Assembly (NCBI RefSeq): GCF_040712315.1
Contig: NC_134013.1
Span: 4,499,001-4,563,000 of the forward strand
From: Castanea sativa
Taxonomy: Eukaryota > Streptophyta > Magnoliopsida > Fagales > Fagaceae
DNA: 64,000 nucleotides
Direction: 5' to 3'
Below are positions 51,660 through 64,000 of the stretch, piece by piece (position 1 is the first letter of the stretch; every line of letters begins with the position of its first letter). The position numbers were made by a program, and so were the translations under genes. The notes beneath the pieces are model-generated. The model had not been told where the DNA came from. It made no database searches and saw only the letters and a program-made list of their open reading frames with translations.

Positions 51660-52600
51660 AACTCAATTTGGAATACACTTGTATAAATCGGTTGCACTAA
51701 AAATTCAATCTATTAACAACCCAAAAAAAAAATTGATTTGATGGATGGTGAGTTAGTGACGGTGTTGTCACCCATCGAGCCGTCCATGATTAATTGATGA
51801 TTCACCAAAGAGTAGGTGAAAATAGCAAATGTCACGTCACCACCAATCCAGCAGTGTCTAGGACTAACTGACAAGGATGAATTAGAAGGAATTAAGAATG
51901 AGCATCATATCATATACCAAAAAACTGAAAAAGATTATAGATGCCGGTGATGATGCAGTTTTTTTTTTTTTTTTTTGAGAGCCGGTGATAATGCAGTTGA
52001 AGAAGAATTAATTAAGCACATGCTCATATGCCAAAAATGTGGATTGAAAGGAAGTAGAGAAGGAAGAATTTGAAGCCGTACAAGAAAGGTGAAAAGACAG
52101 AGAAGTTGTATTGATGTTATTTGACCCCTTAACAAGTGCACTTAAAGCAATTATTAATAAATTATATTAAGAAAATTTTAACACAATTTTTATGAGAAAT
52201 ATAAAAAGTAGTAAAAAAAAAATTCCCATAAAAATTTTGAAAAAATATTTCGTTAATTTTTTTTCTTGTTTTTTAATTAAGAAATTGACTATAATGAATC
52301 TGTTAATTGAACAAAAATCACAGAGATTAGGGATAATATATGTCATAATAAAGCAAGGCTAATGACATCATCCCCTAACGTAATATGTACTGTTAATATT
52401 TAATATACCGAACACTTTTAAATCCCTACTAATAGTTTTTATTTAAGTTTCAGTTGCTTACGTTTCAGGATTGCTCCCTGGAAATTGTTGCTGCCTTAAA
52501 GTAACAACCAAGTGACCATCCTAAATCTGTTTGCCAGTTTGGTAAATGGAGAATTGGCTTCAGTTCAGATGCAAAGAGTTCTTTAATATTAAAAATAATT
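51660..52600. other. Unit B sequence matching 35590-36710
   Basis: Non-coding. A block GATTTGATGGATGGTGAGTTAG at 51735 is partly repeated at 50690 in this unit, a local duplication around the two preceding insertions. A long T run sits at 51960-51976. Confidence 0.5.
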
Positions 52601-52619
52601 ATTTAATGTTAACTAACTA

Positions 52620-52624
<5 letters not shown>

Positions 52625-52661
<37 letters not shown>
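52625..52661. repeat. (TA)n microsatellite in unit B
   Basis: Counterpart of the two longer TA runs in unit A. Confidence 0.95.
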
Positions 52662-52663
<2 letters not shown>

Positions 52664-53565
52664 GGTAATGAGGGAACATTAATATATTATTAAGACAAAA
52701 CCTAGAGGAGGAAGCATCACCATCTCCTTTAAAAAATTGCAAAAGAGACTATGAGATGGAGGTGATTAAGATTCTTCCCACTCATTACATCAAATTATTT
52801 AAGGGTGAAGCTAGCGAGAGAAAGAGAAAGAGAAAGAACTTGCCCATCTCAAAATATGAGCTGCACTCAACAAATAGCACAACTAATAAGTGATAACTAG
52901 TTTATTCTGTTAAGAGTCTTCCAATTGTTGTCCATAATATATTGCCATGAGATTATAGCCCTCTTCCCTAGCCGCTTATTAGTTGTTACAAAAAAAAAAA
53001 AATATTTATCTTTAAACTTTAGACATCTTTATTGAAAATACCATAAAGTTTAGTTTAGCAATAAGACTCTTGACACATTCATACCTCTTGAAATTAAATG
53101 TTACAAGCAAACTATGATAAGATTAAATACGGTGTTAGGTTCATGGTACAATTAGAGTGTGCAAAACTATGATAAAAATAAGGACAATGTTAGGTCGATC
53201 CATTGTACAAATAGCAGTGTACATAAATCAAGCTAGAGGGCTTTTTAACCTAATTTAATCTATAATGCTCAAATTTTATAACCATTTAAGATGAATATAA
53301 GATCAATAATATATATGTGAGTATCATTTTTTTTAGAAAGTTTCAACCTATGGCGTTCTCTTCAGATGATAAATCTTTATCATCAGACTAAGATATCAAT
53401 CTGTTTTTGATGTAGGTGGAGATTAAACACCAGATATCTTATACAATCATTAGAGACTTTACCAGTTGAAATAACTGGAACCCACATGTGTGTGTGTATC
53501 ATTTAAATTCAAGTTTCTCTTTTCTTTAAAAGAACATTTTCCCCATTAATTTGAATCATATTTAG

Positions 53566-53962
53566 GGTTTATTTAGGATCCGCTTATTTCGCTGAAACTG
53601 AAAATTTTTTGCTGAAAGTACTGTAGATAAAGGTAAAAATTAACTGAAATAATACAATAGAACCCATGAATAGTACCAAAAGTACAGCGAGACGACGAAG
53701 CTCATAAATAGTAGCAAAAATAAGCTGAATAGTAAAATAAGTTGGCTTTTTAATTTTTGCCAAACGTACACTTAGGGTCTGTTTGGAATCCACCTATTTT
53801 GCTGAAATTGAAAATTTTTTGCTAAAAGTACTGCAAATAACAGTAAAAGTTAGCTGAAATAGTACCATGAATAGTACTAAAAAGTGCAGTGGAACCCATG
53901 AATAGTAGCAAAAATAAGCTAAATAGTAAAATAAATTAGCAAAAATAATTTTTGCCAAACAC
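53566..53962. mobile_element. Two abutting related MITEs in unit B (hAT-like)
   Basis: Two head-to-tail copies of about 200 bp start GGTTTATTTAGGATCC (53566) and GGTCTGTTTGGAATCC (53776). Both have the body words TTTTGCTGAAA and ATAGTA. The 8-bp words ATATTTAG, ACACTTAG and ATACTTAG lie before, between and after them, consistent with hAT target duplications. Absent from unit A at about 38457. Confidence 0.7.
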
Positions 53963-54467
53963 ATACTTAGACTAAATATATTTAAACAATTTTCATCTAC
54001 AAATAACCTCAAGGCAAAACAATTAAATATTGATAGGGGAGTCAATGTACATAAAATAGTGAAATAAATTGAAGAAAATTAATCAAATTTAGGTGTATTT
54101 GATAACATACTTTGACATTTAAGAATTTCTGTGTTGAGAAAATAATGATAGATGATGTTTCAATGAGCTATGATAATTAATCATTTTGATCCATCAAGTA
54201 ACAAATTGACCCATCTATTGAAAAATAAAACCTATTGGAGTGTTGACCTCTAGGCCATGTTGCTAAGTAATTCTGTTGTATTAATTCCGTAGTGAGGATT
54301 ATGGTCCCAAACATTAGCACTAGCAGTGTCAATATCGGCATTAGTGTACCGGTACCAGATATAATTCAGTTGATGATGTAGGTATAGTAATCAAGACTAA
54401 AACACCAGATTGGCTTTGGGTTGGGACCAGCAGCTTAAATGGCTAGCGACAAACAATGGATGGTTGT

Positions 54468-54948
54468 TGATAGGCCCAACGAATACCCTTGCCCGGACGA
54501 ACCTATCAAGCACTATCGTCCACTCCTCAACCTTGTGGAAGAGGGAAGGTAAGCCATAAAGAGGAGAATTCAATATCTCAGATAGTTACAAACTAGCTAT
54601 CAGACCGTTGGAAGCTCATCAAAACTCACATAAATGAGCCCAAAGGCATTACAAAAGAAGTACTAAAATCACAATAAAAGCCACTATATATATATATACA
54701 TACACACACACCTTTCAAAACTAAACAAGGTACATTCTGACGTACACACACGCTATAGCACTGATATTTCCAAGTTCTCATAATCTCTAAGCTTCCATTC
54801 GCTGACTTTACCATCAGAGACTCTGTGATCGGCACCACACCAGTGACTACCCAAAGAGGATTCCTTTCACGACTTTGTTGGTACAAACACGAAGTACATG
54901 CTGACCTATCTAGACGAACCTACTCGACTGACGATTACAGCATCATCA
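54468..54948. mobile_element. Solo LTR in unit B with perfect target duplication
   Basis: 481 bp from TGATAGGCCC to GCATCATCA, flanked by GTTGT at 54463-54467 and 54949-54953. Carries GGCACCACACCAGTG at 54831-54845. Related to the solo LTR at 17222-17701. Absent from unit A (about 38953). Confidence 0.9.
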
Positions 54949-55116
54949 GTTGTGGTGGCCATACAGCATAGACAGGCAGCCGCCCATGTTTTTCTAGCTA
55001 TATTTTGTGTACCTATCTCTAACTCTATTCTAGATGGAGAAGAAGATGTAATTTATGGAGCGGTTGAGTAAAACAGAAAAACTTCATCTCCATTGAAAGA
55101 GATTCATTTTATTGGC

Positions 55117-56286
55117 CTTGGGGGGGGGGAGGGGGGGTCAACATTTTGTATTTGTACAAATGTGCAAGCGTGACATTGGTGCTTGACAGTCCAGCCTGCT
55201 GATGCAATGCACTATATAGAACCTCATGTCTACCTGCCCGCAGCAAAAACTGTCGCATGACTTTTTACCTTTAAAGACTAAAGTGTCCACCTCTTCCTAA
55301 CACCAATTGGTTTTAGTAGCAATGATTAACATAGCGGTCTTAACACATTTCATATTTGATATTCCAGATTTATTTTCTAAATCTAACAGTATGTAACGTA
55401 TATGGGTGATATCGGATTCACAAGGGGCAGCCCAAACTTAACCGATATGATAAATGAGGGTATGCTGGATAAATATATTTTATATTTTCTAGTTTATGGT
55501 TTATGGGATAATAAAAACACTCAATAATTTGAATGATAGATAAGCTCACCACCAAAGTAAACCCAAAAAGATACAGATAACACCACCTAAAGATATTTAG
55601 CTAAGGATACAAATTTACACCATCCAAGACATACAGAAATCGAGACTCGCCACCCAAAGGAATCCACCCAAGGGATAAGAGTTGATTTAGAAGAAATCCA
55701 TCTTCTGAAAAACACAAGGTTTTTAATTCTGAAAATACACTCTAAATTTTTTTTGATTAAGCCAAAAGACTTAAATAGAGCTTGGAATAGCACCCCAAGA
55801 ATAGGAAAACAAAAATACTAACTAAAAAATTCACTTAACCTCACCAATGTCAAATATGACTCTTAGGAACTAGAAACATAATAAAATACTGATATGCCTA
55901 GGAGAAATAAAATATTAAGTCTGATTCATCCTAAGAGGAACTAAATAAAGACTATTTGACTTTATTAATAATAATAAAAAATTTCAAAATAATGGGTTGT
56001 TATTCTGATTTTTAAGGAAAGCTTCTAGGCCTGACTGACATCAGATTGAGCTTGTTGGATCTTAGAACACTCTGGTGTCAAATATCTTCTGAATTGTTGT
56101 GAAAGTAATGGCTTTATTTGTTGGGCTTAAAAATCAACTTGGTTAGGCTTAAGAAACTGCTTGAATTGAGTTGTAGGTTTATTTGGATACTCCTCTTGCC
56201 CAATGTTTTTAGTTGCCACTTTACTCCAGTGTCAAAGGGCCATAATTGTATGGAGTGGTATGAGAGAGTGAATTCATGAATTATCC
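55117..56286. mobile_element. Insertion of ~1.17 kb in unit B, unclassified
   Basis: Unit A reads ATTGGCCTTCTAAC at about 39105 without it. In unit B the left junction carries a run of 10 and then 7 G's (55120-55137), and the right junction repeats CCTTC. The interior has no recognised gene; the part from about 55390 looks LTR-like (TATATAGAACC at 55212 and T-rich end). CCTT at both junctions may be a target duplication. Confidence 0.5.
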
Positions 56287-56848
56287 TTCTAACATAATTT
56301 TTGTTAAATTAGAGTCCACGGTAATTTTTTTGTTAAAAAAGATGTCAAGGAGACCTGCCTATGAATCCACAATAAGCTTAGAGTATCAAGAGCTAGCTTG
56401 AATCAAATTTTCAATACCCGAATTGAAGTATATATACGACAATAAAGTGATTAGCTGGGCCTTAAGGACAACAATTATTCATTGTTTGTACACGCCACCC
56501 TCCAGTTGAATTAGTAATTAGCCATTATAAAACACCGACATGCGTCTGCGTTTCACGTTTGAGACTCTCTTCTTCTTTTTTATTTTCTTTTTTTCTGCGC
56601 ATAGGTTTTAACAGAGACATAATGCATTGTTTATCACTGTGCGTAAATAGTAACTGCACAGTAATATACTGTTCACATACTTTTCAGTTTTTTTATTTTT
56701 TAATTAAAAATAAGACCCGCAGTACTATTTACATATTTAAAAATTATTTTGCTACAGTATTTTCAGTTTTCAGCTGTATCCAATTAGACATGTCTCTTAC
56801 CTTATCTTTTTTCAAAAGTTAGGAATTTTTGTACACAGAAATACAGAT

Positions 56849-56856
56849 ATAAATAC
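56849..56856 (+). promoter_or_regulatory. TATA box of the lipase pseudogene
   Basis: TATAAATA kept at the same distance from the start codon as in unit A, so the promoter may still be active. Confidence 0.6.
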
Positions 56857-58015
56857 TGAGTCTCTGTTTGCTAAATTTACGTAGTATTCCCAATTGAGAC
56901 ATTGACACAGCAACCCATCCTTCACCTTCTCCATATTGCTTCTAACTTCTAAGCCATGTCTGGTGAGAAACAATTCTGTGATAATTATTTTGTGCTGAAG
57001 CCAGATAACGCTAGTTTCTATGATCTCGCTAGCTTTCTCTTCTCCTCTAAATCAGAAACTAGTAAATTCATCGAGAACTCAGAAGAACTTAAGGGAGAGT
57101 TTTGGATAAGATGGTACATCTTCAACTCCCTTTTTGTGCAGAAACTCCTCCTTAAGGTGGGAAAACCTATGGTCCAAATAGGGAATGTGTTAGAGCTATG
57201 GCTGAATCTTCTTTCAAGCAACGGTGGATTACTTAGGCTCATCACCAATTTCTTAACAGGTTTGGTTTGTGTGATTGTGTTTATGTTTTGTTTCATATGT
57301 AGCATGATATATTGAGCATTTAATAGGTTATAACGTTCCATACATATAATCCTCATGCATGTATGGCAGTATATGTGGGCATAATTGCGTGCATGCAATA
57401 ATTATGCATTTATATATGTGTTCTAACTTCTAAATGTTACTAATATCTAATTTATTAAGTACTAAGAAGCACTAATATCTTAGATTTCTTAATTAAATTG
57501 AAAACCATGACTGTAATGCAGTGTTATATTTCTATAAATTAATTTAATTTAATGCAGTCATGTCTTGAAATTTAGTTGGAGAATCTATTACCCTCTAATT
57601 TATTATTTAAACCAAGATATATGTTAATTCACATCTTCCAAAAATTGAATGAGCAGGTGGGTTTTGCAGGATAAATGATAAGGCCGAATAGGTTATCAGC
57701 AAAGTTCACATCTGTGTCGTCAAATCTTGATCAAAGAGTGGAATTAGACAAAAGTATTAGTTATAGTAACAGAAAATACAACGCATCACTCTCAATTATG
57801 GCCTCCAAATTGTCATATGAAAATGAAGCATTCGTTAAAACCATAATCAAGGATCATTGGAATGTAAGTATCACTGACATGGCAAAAAAAAAATTTGCTT
57901 GATTTTGCCCTTGTTATATATAATGGGATGGCTATGATGATGATGATTAACGTTTCTTTTCTTTTTTTCATTTTTGCACTAATGAAATTCTTCGGCTTTA
58001 ATAACTTTTGGAACG

Positions 58016-60467
58016 GTAAGCAACAACCTATATGATTTTTTTTTTTTTTAAATTATATAGTTATGACCTAAATTATAGAGTAGTCGTGATTAAATAATGT
58101 CAATTTGAAGTTAACTTGTGTGTTTGATTTGATGCATATGGATCTTACATTACTCTATTATAATTCTTACGTAGCCCTGATTTGATAGAAACTATTTTAC
58201 AAATATCTATAACTAAACTTCCATCATTGCATACGGGCAAACCGCAGGCAATATTTAAAATATGATGTATTAATTTTTTATTTTTTTTTAAGAAACGATA
58301 ATACTTTATTAGAATACACAAACATGAAAGTAATATATAGAGTTTTTTAAACAGACTTATAATACATTATATAATCGGAGTACCACTACGAAAAGCCTAA
58401 TATTTGTAATAGGTATTAACTTTTTGATATGAATGCATATGATAGTACCATATTAATAGTCCGCTTAGATAAAAAATGTATTTAATTATTTGTCAAAGCC
58501 TTATATGAAAAAAAATATTTGTCAAAAGGTTAAACTAGCATGTTTTTAATTACGAAAATATGTATAAAAGCATTTAGTTACTAAGATTTTTTTTGTTTTG
58601 AGAGGATAATTCCTAAGAATTACGAAGGTCCCCTTTGGCTGTAAAAGCATGAAACAAATAATAGGGGAAAAAATCTCAAAACCCAACCTGGATAACCACT
58701 CAACTAGTTGAACAAAGGTCTCTTAGCTAGCTTAATAGATAGATTCTTCGACTTAAAAATGACAATATTTGATAATATCTGTAAACATAATATGGACATA
58801 ACATGAGTTTATATAGATTAGTATTTATTACAAATTGATTCATGTCAAAGTGAATAGACCTATTGAAATTTTTAAAAAGTCTTTAAACACACATATTGTG
58901 CATGTAATGTGAGCACAAGGCAAATTGTCATTATCACCAATAGTACCACCTTTTTGTTCTTATGTGTTGAGCTGGGAAAAGATTAAGAGAAATTTAGGTT
59001 TAATTGGCGATTTGACCCTCCTGCCAGTTCTTGACACTAGGCAGATCAAAATTAGGTCTTCAGCCTAATGGCATGTTTTTCTTTCTTTTCTAAATCTTTG
59101 ATTGTTTTTCATTTTGATTTTTCTGTAGAAGCAATAGTAGTGCCTCCCTCTTATATGTGTTGAGGAATCTTTTATTTTTAAAAAGAGAAGATGGAGCTTG
59201 CTTGTATTTACCAAAAAAAGAGCTTGCTTGTATTAGTGGGTTTATTGTTTTAGCATAGGATAATAGGACTTTAATCTTTATAGGTTATTTGTCCAATATT
59301 CTTGGTCTAAGCTAAATGGGGGACTTTAGGTACAAAATTATTATGAAATTGATGTGTTCATAGCATTACTTTTAATAAGTTATGAGGTAGTTGGGTTTTT
59401 TTTTTATAATTAAAGTAGTTTAATATAGCCTATTTTCCTTAAACAAAAGTTAATGTTTTAAAAAATTGTATCTAGCACATATGCATATTCCTAGGCTTTA
59501 GGGCATAAAATGAAACTTTGTCTTGCACCAATCTTTGTCGTGGTTCCCACGATTGTGCCAAACTCACATGTGCAACATTTCATGAGCATCAATATGACAA
59601 TGATGGCCTTCTAGGTTTCTAACCTCAGCTCTTTTGCTCTTTGTTTTGTCACACAATCATTTGGGCTTGGATAATTTGTTATCCATCGGCCCATGTCATC
59701 TGTTTAATACCAATCTCTGAGGAATAGGGGCAAAAGGCCCACATTATTAGTTAGTGACTCGGGCCATGGCCCAATATGGGCTACATCAGCTAATTTTAAT
59801 TTTTAAATAGTCGTACTCAAAACTTGATACACTTCAATATTCGTTTGTTTATTTATTTATTTTTATATTTTAATTTTAAAATTGGTAATTTATAATTATT
59901 TGTTGTTTATTGTTAGGTTAATACTTTCTTAAAATCATAAGATTTGAAAAATCAAAAGGTACCTCACGTTTGAGCTTTGATTTAACTAAACAACATAATG
60001 CCATTTGTCTCTAACTAAACAATCATGTGGGATAGATGTTATATATTTTTATCTTCATTGCTCAAATATAAATACCTTAAATTGGCTTAATCTCTTCTTA
60101 AAAAGTGTACATTTTACTTGCACATAGTTCATGGGTTAACGCACATAATTGCAGTGCAATCATTTGCTACAATGATAGACTCTTTAAGATAAATTTATTT
60201 AGAAGGGTCTTTTAATTTAGTCTTTATATTAATATTAGGATTTGGATGCAGTCAAAATAGTTATGAAAATAGCAACACTTTGTATTGTCCCCCATGCTAA
60301 TTGCAGGACTCAAATTTGAAATTGAGTCTCAATTTTTATTTATGTGACAATTTTATTTCCAAGTTTTGTGAAAGATTATTATGTTCTTTGCCTGCAATTT
60401 AGAATTTTACCTTTTGCCTTTTTTGGCCAACTAGAAATCAAAAATGTTCTAATCCAATGTTTGGCAG
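58016..60467 (+). other. Intron 3 region of the lipase pseudogene
   Basis: Holds about 930 bp (58216-59145) not present in unit A; the sequence on its right (TGCCTCCCTCTTATATGTG) continues the alignment. No gene recognised. A short tandem duplication of AGCTTGCTTGTATT lies at 59193-59235. Confidence 0.6.
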
Positions 60468-61080
60468 ATTACTTGGAGGACGCTGCAACTCAAGCCATTA
60501 TGTTCCAAGATACAAGGGTTGACCCTAACCGAATTGTGGTTGCATTTAGGGGCACCAAGTTATTCAACCCGAAAGCATGGAGAACAGATGTGGATCTCTC
60601 ATGGTATGAATTTAAAGGGGTGTGTAAGACTCATAGTGGCTTTATGAAAGCTCTTGGTCTTCAAAAGAACAAAGGATGGCCTAAAGAAATAAAACAAGGA
60701 ATTAACGAAAAGAAATATGCTTATTATGAAATCAGACAAATGTTGAGAAAGTTATTGCAAAAAAATGAGAATGCAAATTTATATTAACAAGACAGAGCTT
60801 GGGTGGGGCATTGGCAATTTTGTTTCTAACTGTGCTAGCAAAACATGAAGAGGAATGGTTGATGCATAAGTTGGAGGGAGTGTACACATTTGGGCAACCA
60901 AGGGTTAGAGACTATCAGTTGGGGGGTTATATGGACAAGAAGTTGAAGCAATATGATGTGAGGTATTTAAGGTTTGTTTACTGCAATGACATAGTTCCTA
61001 GGGTCCCTTATGATGATAAAACTCTCTTTTTTACTCAATTCGGACCTTGCCTCTACTACAATAGCTTCTATAAAGGAAAG

Positions 61081-61184
<104 letters not shown>

Positions 61185-61743
61185 TATATTTTTAGATTTG
61201 GTTCAATGGGGTTAAACTATGCATCTTGTTGGAGTGCAGATTCTAAAGGATGAGCCAAATAAGAACTACTTCTCAGCAACATGAGCCATTTTCAAATTCA
61301 TGAATGCAGTTTGGGAGCTGGTCCGGAGTTTCATTATCCCATATACAAGGGGTCAAGAGTATAAAGAAATTTCGTTAATGAAAGTTATGAGTATATTTGG
61401 ATTGGTATTTCCAGGATTAGCTGAATATTTGCCTCCAAATTATGTTAATGTTACCCGATTGGGGTCTTTACCTCTAGGCCTACAAGATTCAAAAGGTAAC
61501 TGACCTACACTAATACGAAACTGAAACCATAGATTAACATTTCCTCTAGACTGTCAAAAGAATATAGATTCAAATAATTGAGTAGTGAAATAAATTTCAA
61601 TAAAAGTACTGAAATATATTGTTTGGTACTTTGGTGTGCATTTAAGTTTTTAGAATTTTGTTCCAAGTTCCAACAAAACACTTGTAATCTTATAACCGGT
61701 AAGGATAACAACATTCTATTTCACTTCATCTAAGTTTAAAAAG

Positions 61744-62564
61744 TGTACGTTTTTAGACCCCTTAAAACACAAGTTGTTTAACCTAGTTATTTAGCGAAGT
61801 GATTACTTAGGTAAATTATTCAAAACTAAGTTAACACAAGAAAACAATGTGGAAAATAAAGAACACAACAATATGATAACCCAAGAAAACCAAACCGGTA
61901 AAAAACTTGAGGAAGATTTAATTTAGCTCCTTAAGGTAAAACAAGATCCACTATGAAAGAATTGAAGTTTTAAAATAGCAACTTAGACCACTAACATTCT
62001 ATTACTACCTCAAGTAGAAAACTTACTACTACGACCACGTGACAGTTTCGAGTTTATGGACTACTTCTTTCTCAAATCCACAGCATCCATAAGTACACTT
62101 ACTTGTGTTTTTCTTTAAGCTCTTGAAACAGCAACCGAAAAGATCACCAAGTTCTTAACATCAATCTTAATCTTGATAACCCTAAGTATATATGAAGGTA
62201 AACACCTTTAGATCTCAAAAGAGATTCACACATACAGCATATCAACAACCACTAAAACGTGGTTATGGTTTTTCTATTTATATGAGACATAAACATAAAA
62301 CCCTACACATCAAACAGGCTTGGGCTAAGTTGGAAAATTCTGCAGAAAAAAAATCTACACGAGTTTTGATCGATCGAGTCTAATTTTCAATCGATCGCGC
62401 CTTACAAATTTAGTCAAATAAATCCTGCAGTACACTCGATTCTAACTTTACAATAAACACACTTTGAGCAGCTTAAAACTAGACTCTAAGTTTTGATCAT
62501 GGTTTGCCAACATTACACATTGAAGTTCTAATACATTTAGATCCTAAATTCTTAGAGCCTAACA
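61744..62564 (-). mobile_element. Solo LTR in unit B, reverse orientation
   Basis: 821 bp, flanked by AAAAG (61739-61743) and GAAAG (62565-62569); unit A has a single GAAAG there (44252). On the reverse strand it starts TGTTAGGCTCTAAG, carries a CATATAAATAG box near 62275 and ends AAAAACGTACA. It is the longer relative of 31492-31889. GATCGATCG and AATCGATCG words near 62370 form a small cluster. Confidence 0.8.
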
Positions 62565-62569
62565 GAAAG

Positions 62570-63650
62570 AATAAGATATCTCTTCATCAAAGTAATACCA
62601 GACCATTCAAAATTAAAGCAGCTTCTTCATATCAATTTTTAGATGCCACATTAATTGCAGGAAAGTCAAGTCTCATTTCTCTAATGGCATGCTCATACTT
62701 CAAAAACTAATTGATTCCTATATTAAATAGCACATCATGTCCGAAACCAAACTACTGCATCTTAGATAGAAGACAAAAACATAACAAAGTACACAACAAG
62801 TTATATTGCCCACAAACACAATATTACCAATTGGAAGAATTTCAAAATTTAACAAATCAATCATAATAATGCACAGTGTGCACATAACCTAGTCACTTTC
62901 AAGTTTTTGATAAAAACTAGAGCTTAGTTAGATGAGTGGTATCTCCACGTGTACGACAAAATGTCATGGTGAAAAAAAAATCCCAAAAAGAAAAAGAAAA
63001 ATGTAAAGATTGATTTACATACATATGTGCATTATTAACCATTGAATCCCCAAGATTGTGTTTACTGGGGTCTCACATCCTATTAGGAACCTTGATAGGG
63101 GAACCAGTGCTTCAGACCACCACAAAAACTGCATCGACACCGAATTAGTGTCAAAATAATATTTTTCCTCTGATGTACACCATTCATTCATATTCTTGCA
63201 CTCCATTTTCAATTCTACTATAACCTAGCCAGAATCAGAACAAAGCATGAGTAAATATGGGAGCGTAGGACAATGAAAAGAAACAGTATTAGCACCATAT
63301 AAATAGTGCAACATATAATAGCAATCTGAGTTTTTAATTTCTGCATGATCATTCTAAGAAGATACGACACAAGGAACATTTTGTTGAGTAAAAATGTGTG
63401 AATGAAGTCTCACATTAAATAATAACCGCAATAATGAGCGGTTGATTTAACATAGTTGGGCTTAAGCTTCTAGGGTCAAGCTTTTGGGTTAACTGGCATT
63501 CCAATATGTTATATTAACTACTCAATTAGAGTGTCCCCTATGTTTTGCCTCCCCCAACACATTTCATGATGCTTAAATTTTTTTTTTTTCTCCTTTTGGA
63601 AATTAGACATGAAGAAAATTTAATTAACTTTATAAGTTTCATCTCTAGGG
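62570..63650. other. 3' end of unit B
   Basis: Aligns with 44260-45290. No gene. ACATTAATTGCAGGAAAGTC at about 62649 includes a short extra segment relative to unit A. Confidence 0.5.
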
Positions 63651-64000
63651 CCGCCACACCCGCACCGGACTTGTTACGATGCTCCTCCAACACGCTAATT
63701 CGGCCTTTTTTTTTTATACGGGCCGATTCCCACGGATTCGAGCTGATTCGAGCTGAAATTGGCCGAAATCATGGCTGAAATACATGTTAAAAAAATAATA
63801 AAAATAAACTTGTGGGTTGTATTCAAATTTATGAATATCATGTTTTAGTTATTATCTACTATTATTCTTAAATTGATATATATTTACAATTATATGAAAA
63901 AGAATGCTTAGTAATATATAGAAAATATAAATAAATTTCTTTTAATAATATTTTAATCGCCATACCCCGCTACACTCGCACCCTACTTTTTCAAAAAATT
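63651..64000. other. Start of a different repeat, runs off the right edge
   Basis: After unit B ends, CCGCCACACCCGCACCGG and later CGCCATACCCCGCTACACTCGCACC suggest another dispersed repeat. Two copies of GATTCGAGCTGA lie at 63736-63757. Too little is visible to classify. Confidence 0.3.

Overview
This is nuclear DNA of a flowering plant, most likely a woody eudicot. It is AT-rich. Its few genes have GT-AG introns, and plant transposons of several classes are nested in one another. The gene content (a CC-NBS-LRR resistance gene, an OBL1-type oil-body lipase with five exons, a remorin tail and a chloroplast RPL4 fragment) fits a dicot. I cannot name the species from sequence alone.

Layout. 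1-7.6 kb: transposon-derived DNA with diverged inverted arms (1-800 and 3985-4805), LTR-like pieces and short tandem repeats; no convincing gene. 7.9-11.4 kb: two abutting Tourist-like elements sharing TAA target sites, the first split by a Mutator-like element with ~200-bp terminal inverted repeats. 12.0-14.6 kb: a CC-NBS-LRR pseudogene with at least four frameshifts. 16.3-17.7 kb: two solo LTRs. 18.167-27.931 kb: a complete Ty3/gypsy element of the Tat type, with a perfect 5-bp target duplication (ATTAG), LTRs about 96% alike, a gag-pol frame interrupted by four point nonsense codons, a 44-bp tandem array, and a spliced antisense gene of the PF04195 type with its own TATA box. 28.4-29.2 kb: a CACTA-like end next to a captured fragment of the chloroplast ribosomal protein L4 gene. 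31.5-34.1 kb: a LINE remnant between two solo LTRs.

32.9-63.65 kb is a direct segmental duplication. Each unit carries a class-3 (OBL1-like) lipase gene with five exons. Unit A (about 32.9-45.3 kb) holds an apparently intact gene of 469 codons. Unit B (about 48.3-63.65 kb) holds a pseudogene with an early stop, a lost splice acceptor, a frameshift, a damaged GHSLG motif and a late stop. Each unit serves as the empty-site control for insertions in the other, so several LTR and MITE insertions can be placed after the duplication. Between the units lie a remorin 3' fragment, an orphan third copy of the lipase promoter, a degenerate tandem repeat and an unrecognised 137-codon frame upstream of a TATA box.

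All coordinates, splice sites and repeats were read by eye. The only gene in the window that looks able to make a full-length protein is the lipase of unit A. The freshest observations are the four-exon antisense gene inside the retroelement, the lipase gene/pseudogene pair with reciprocal empty sites, and the GC-rich minisatellite carried inside a TAA-flanked DNA transposon.
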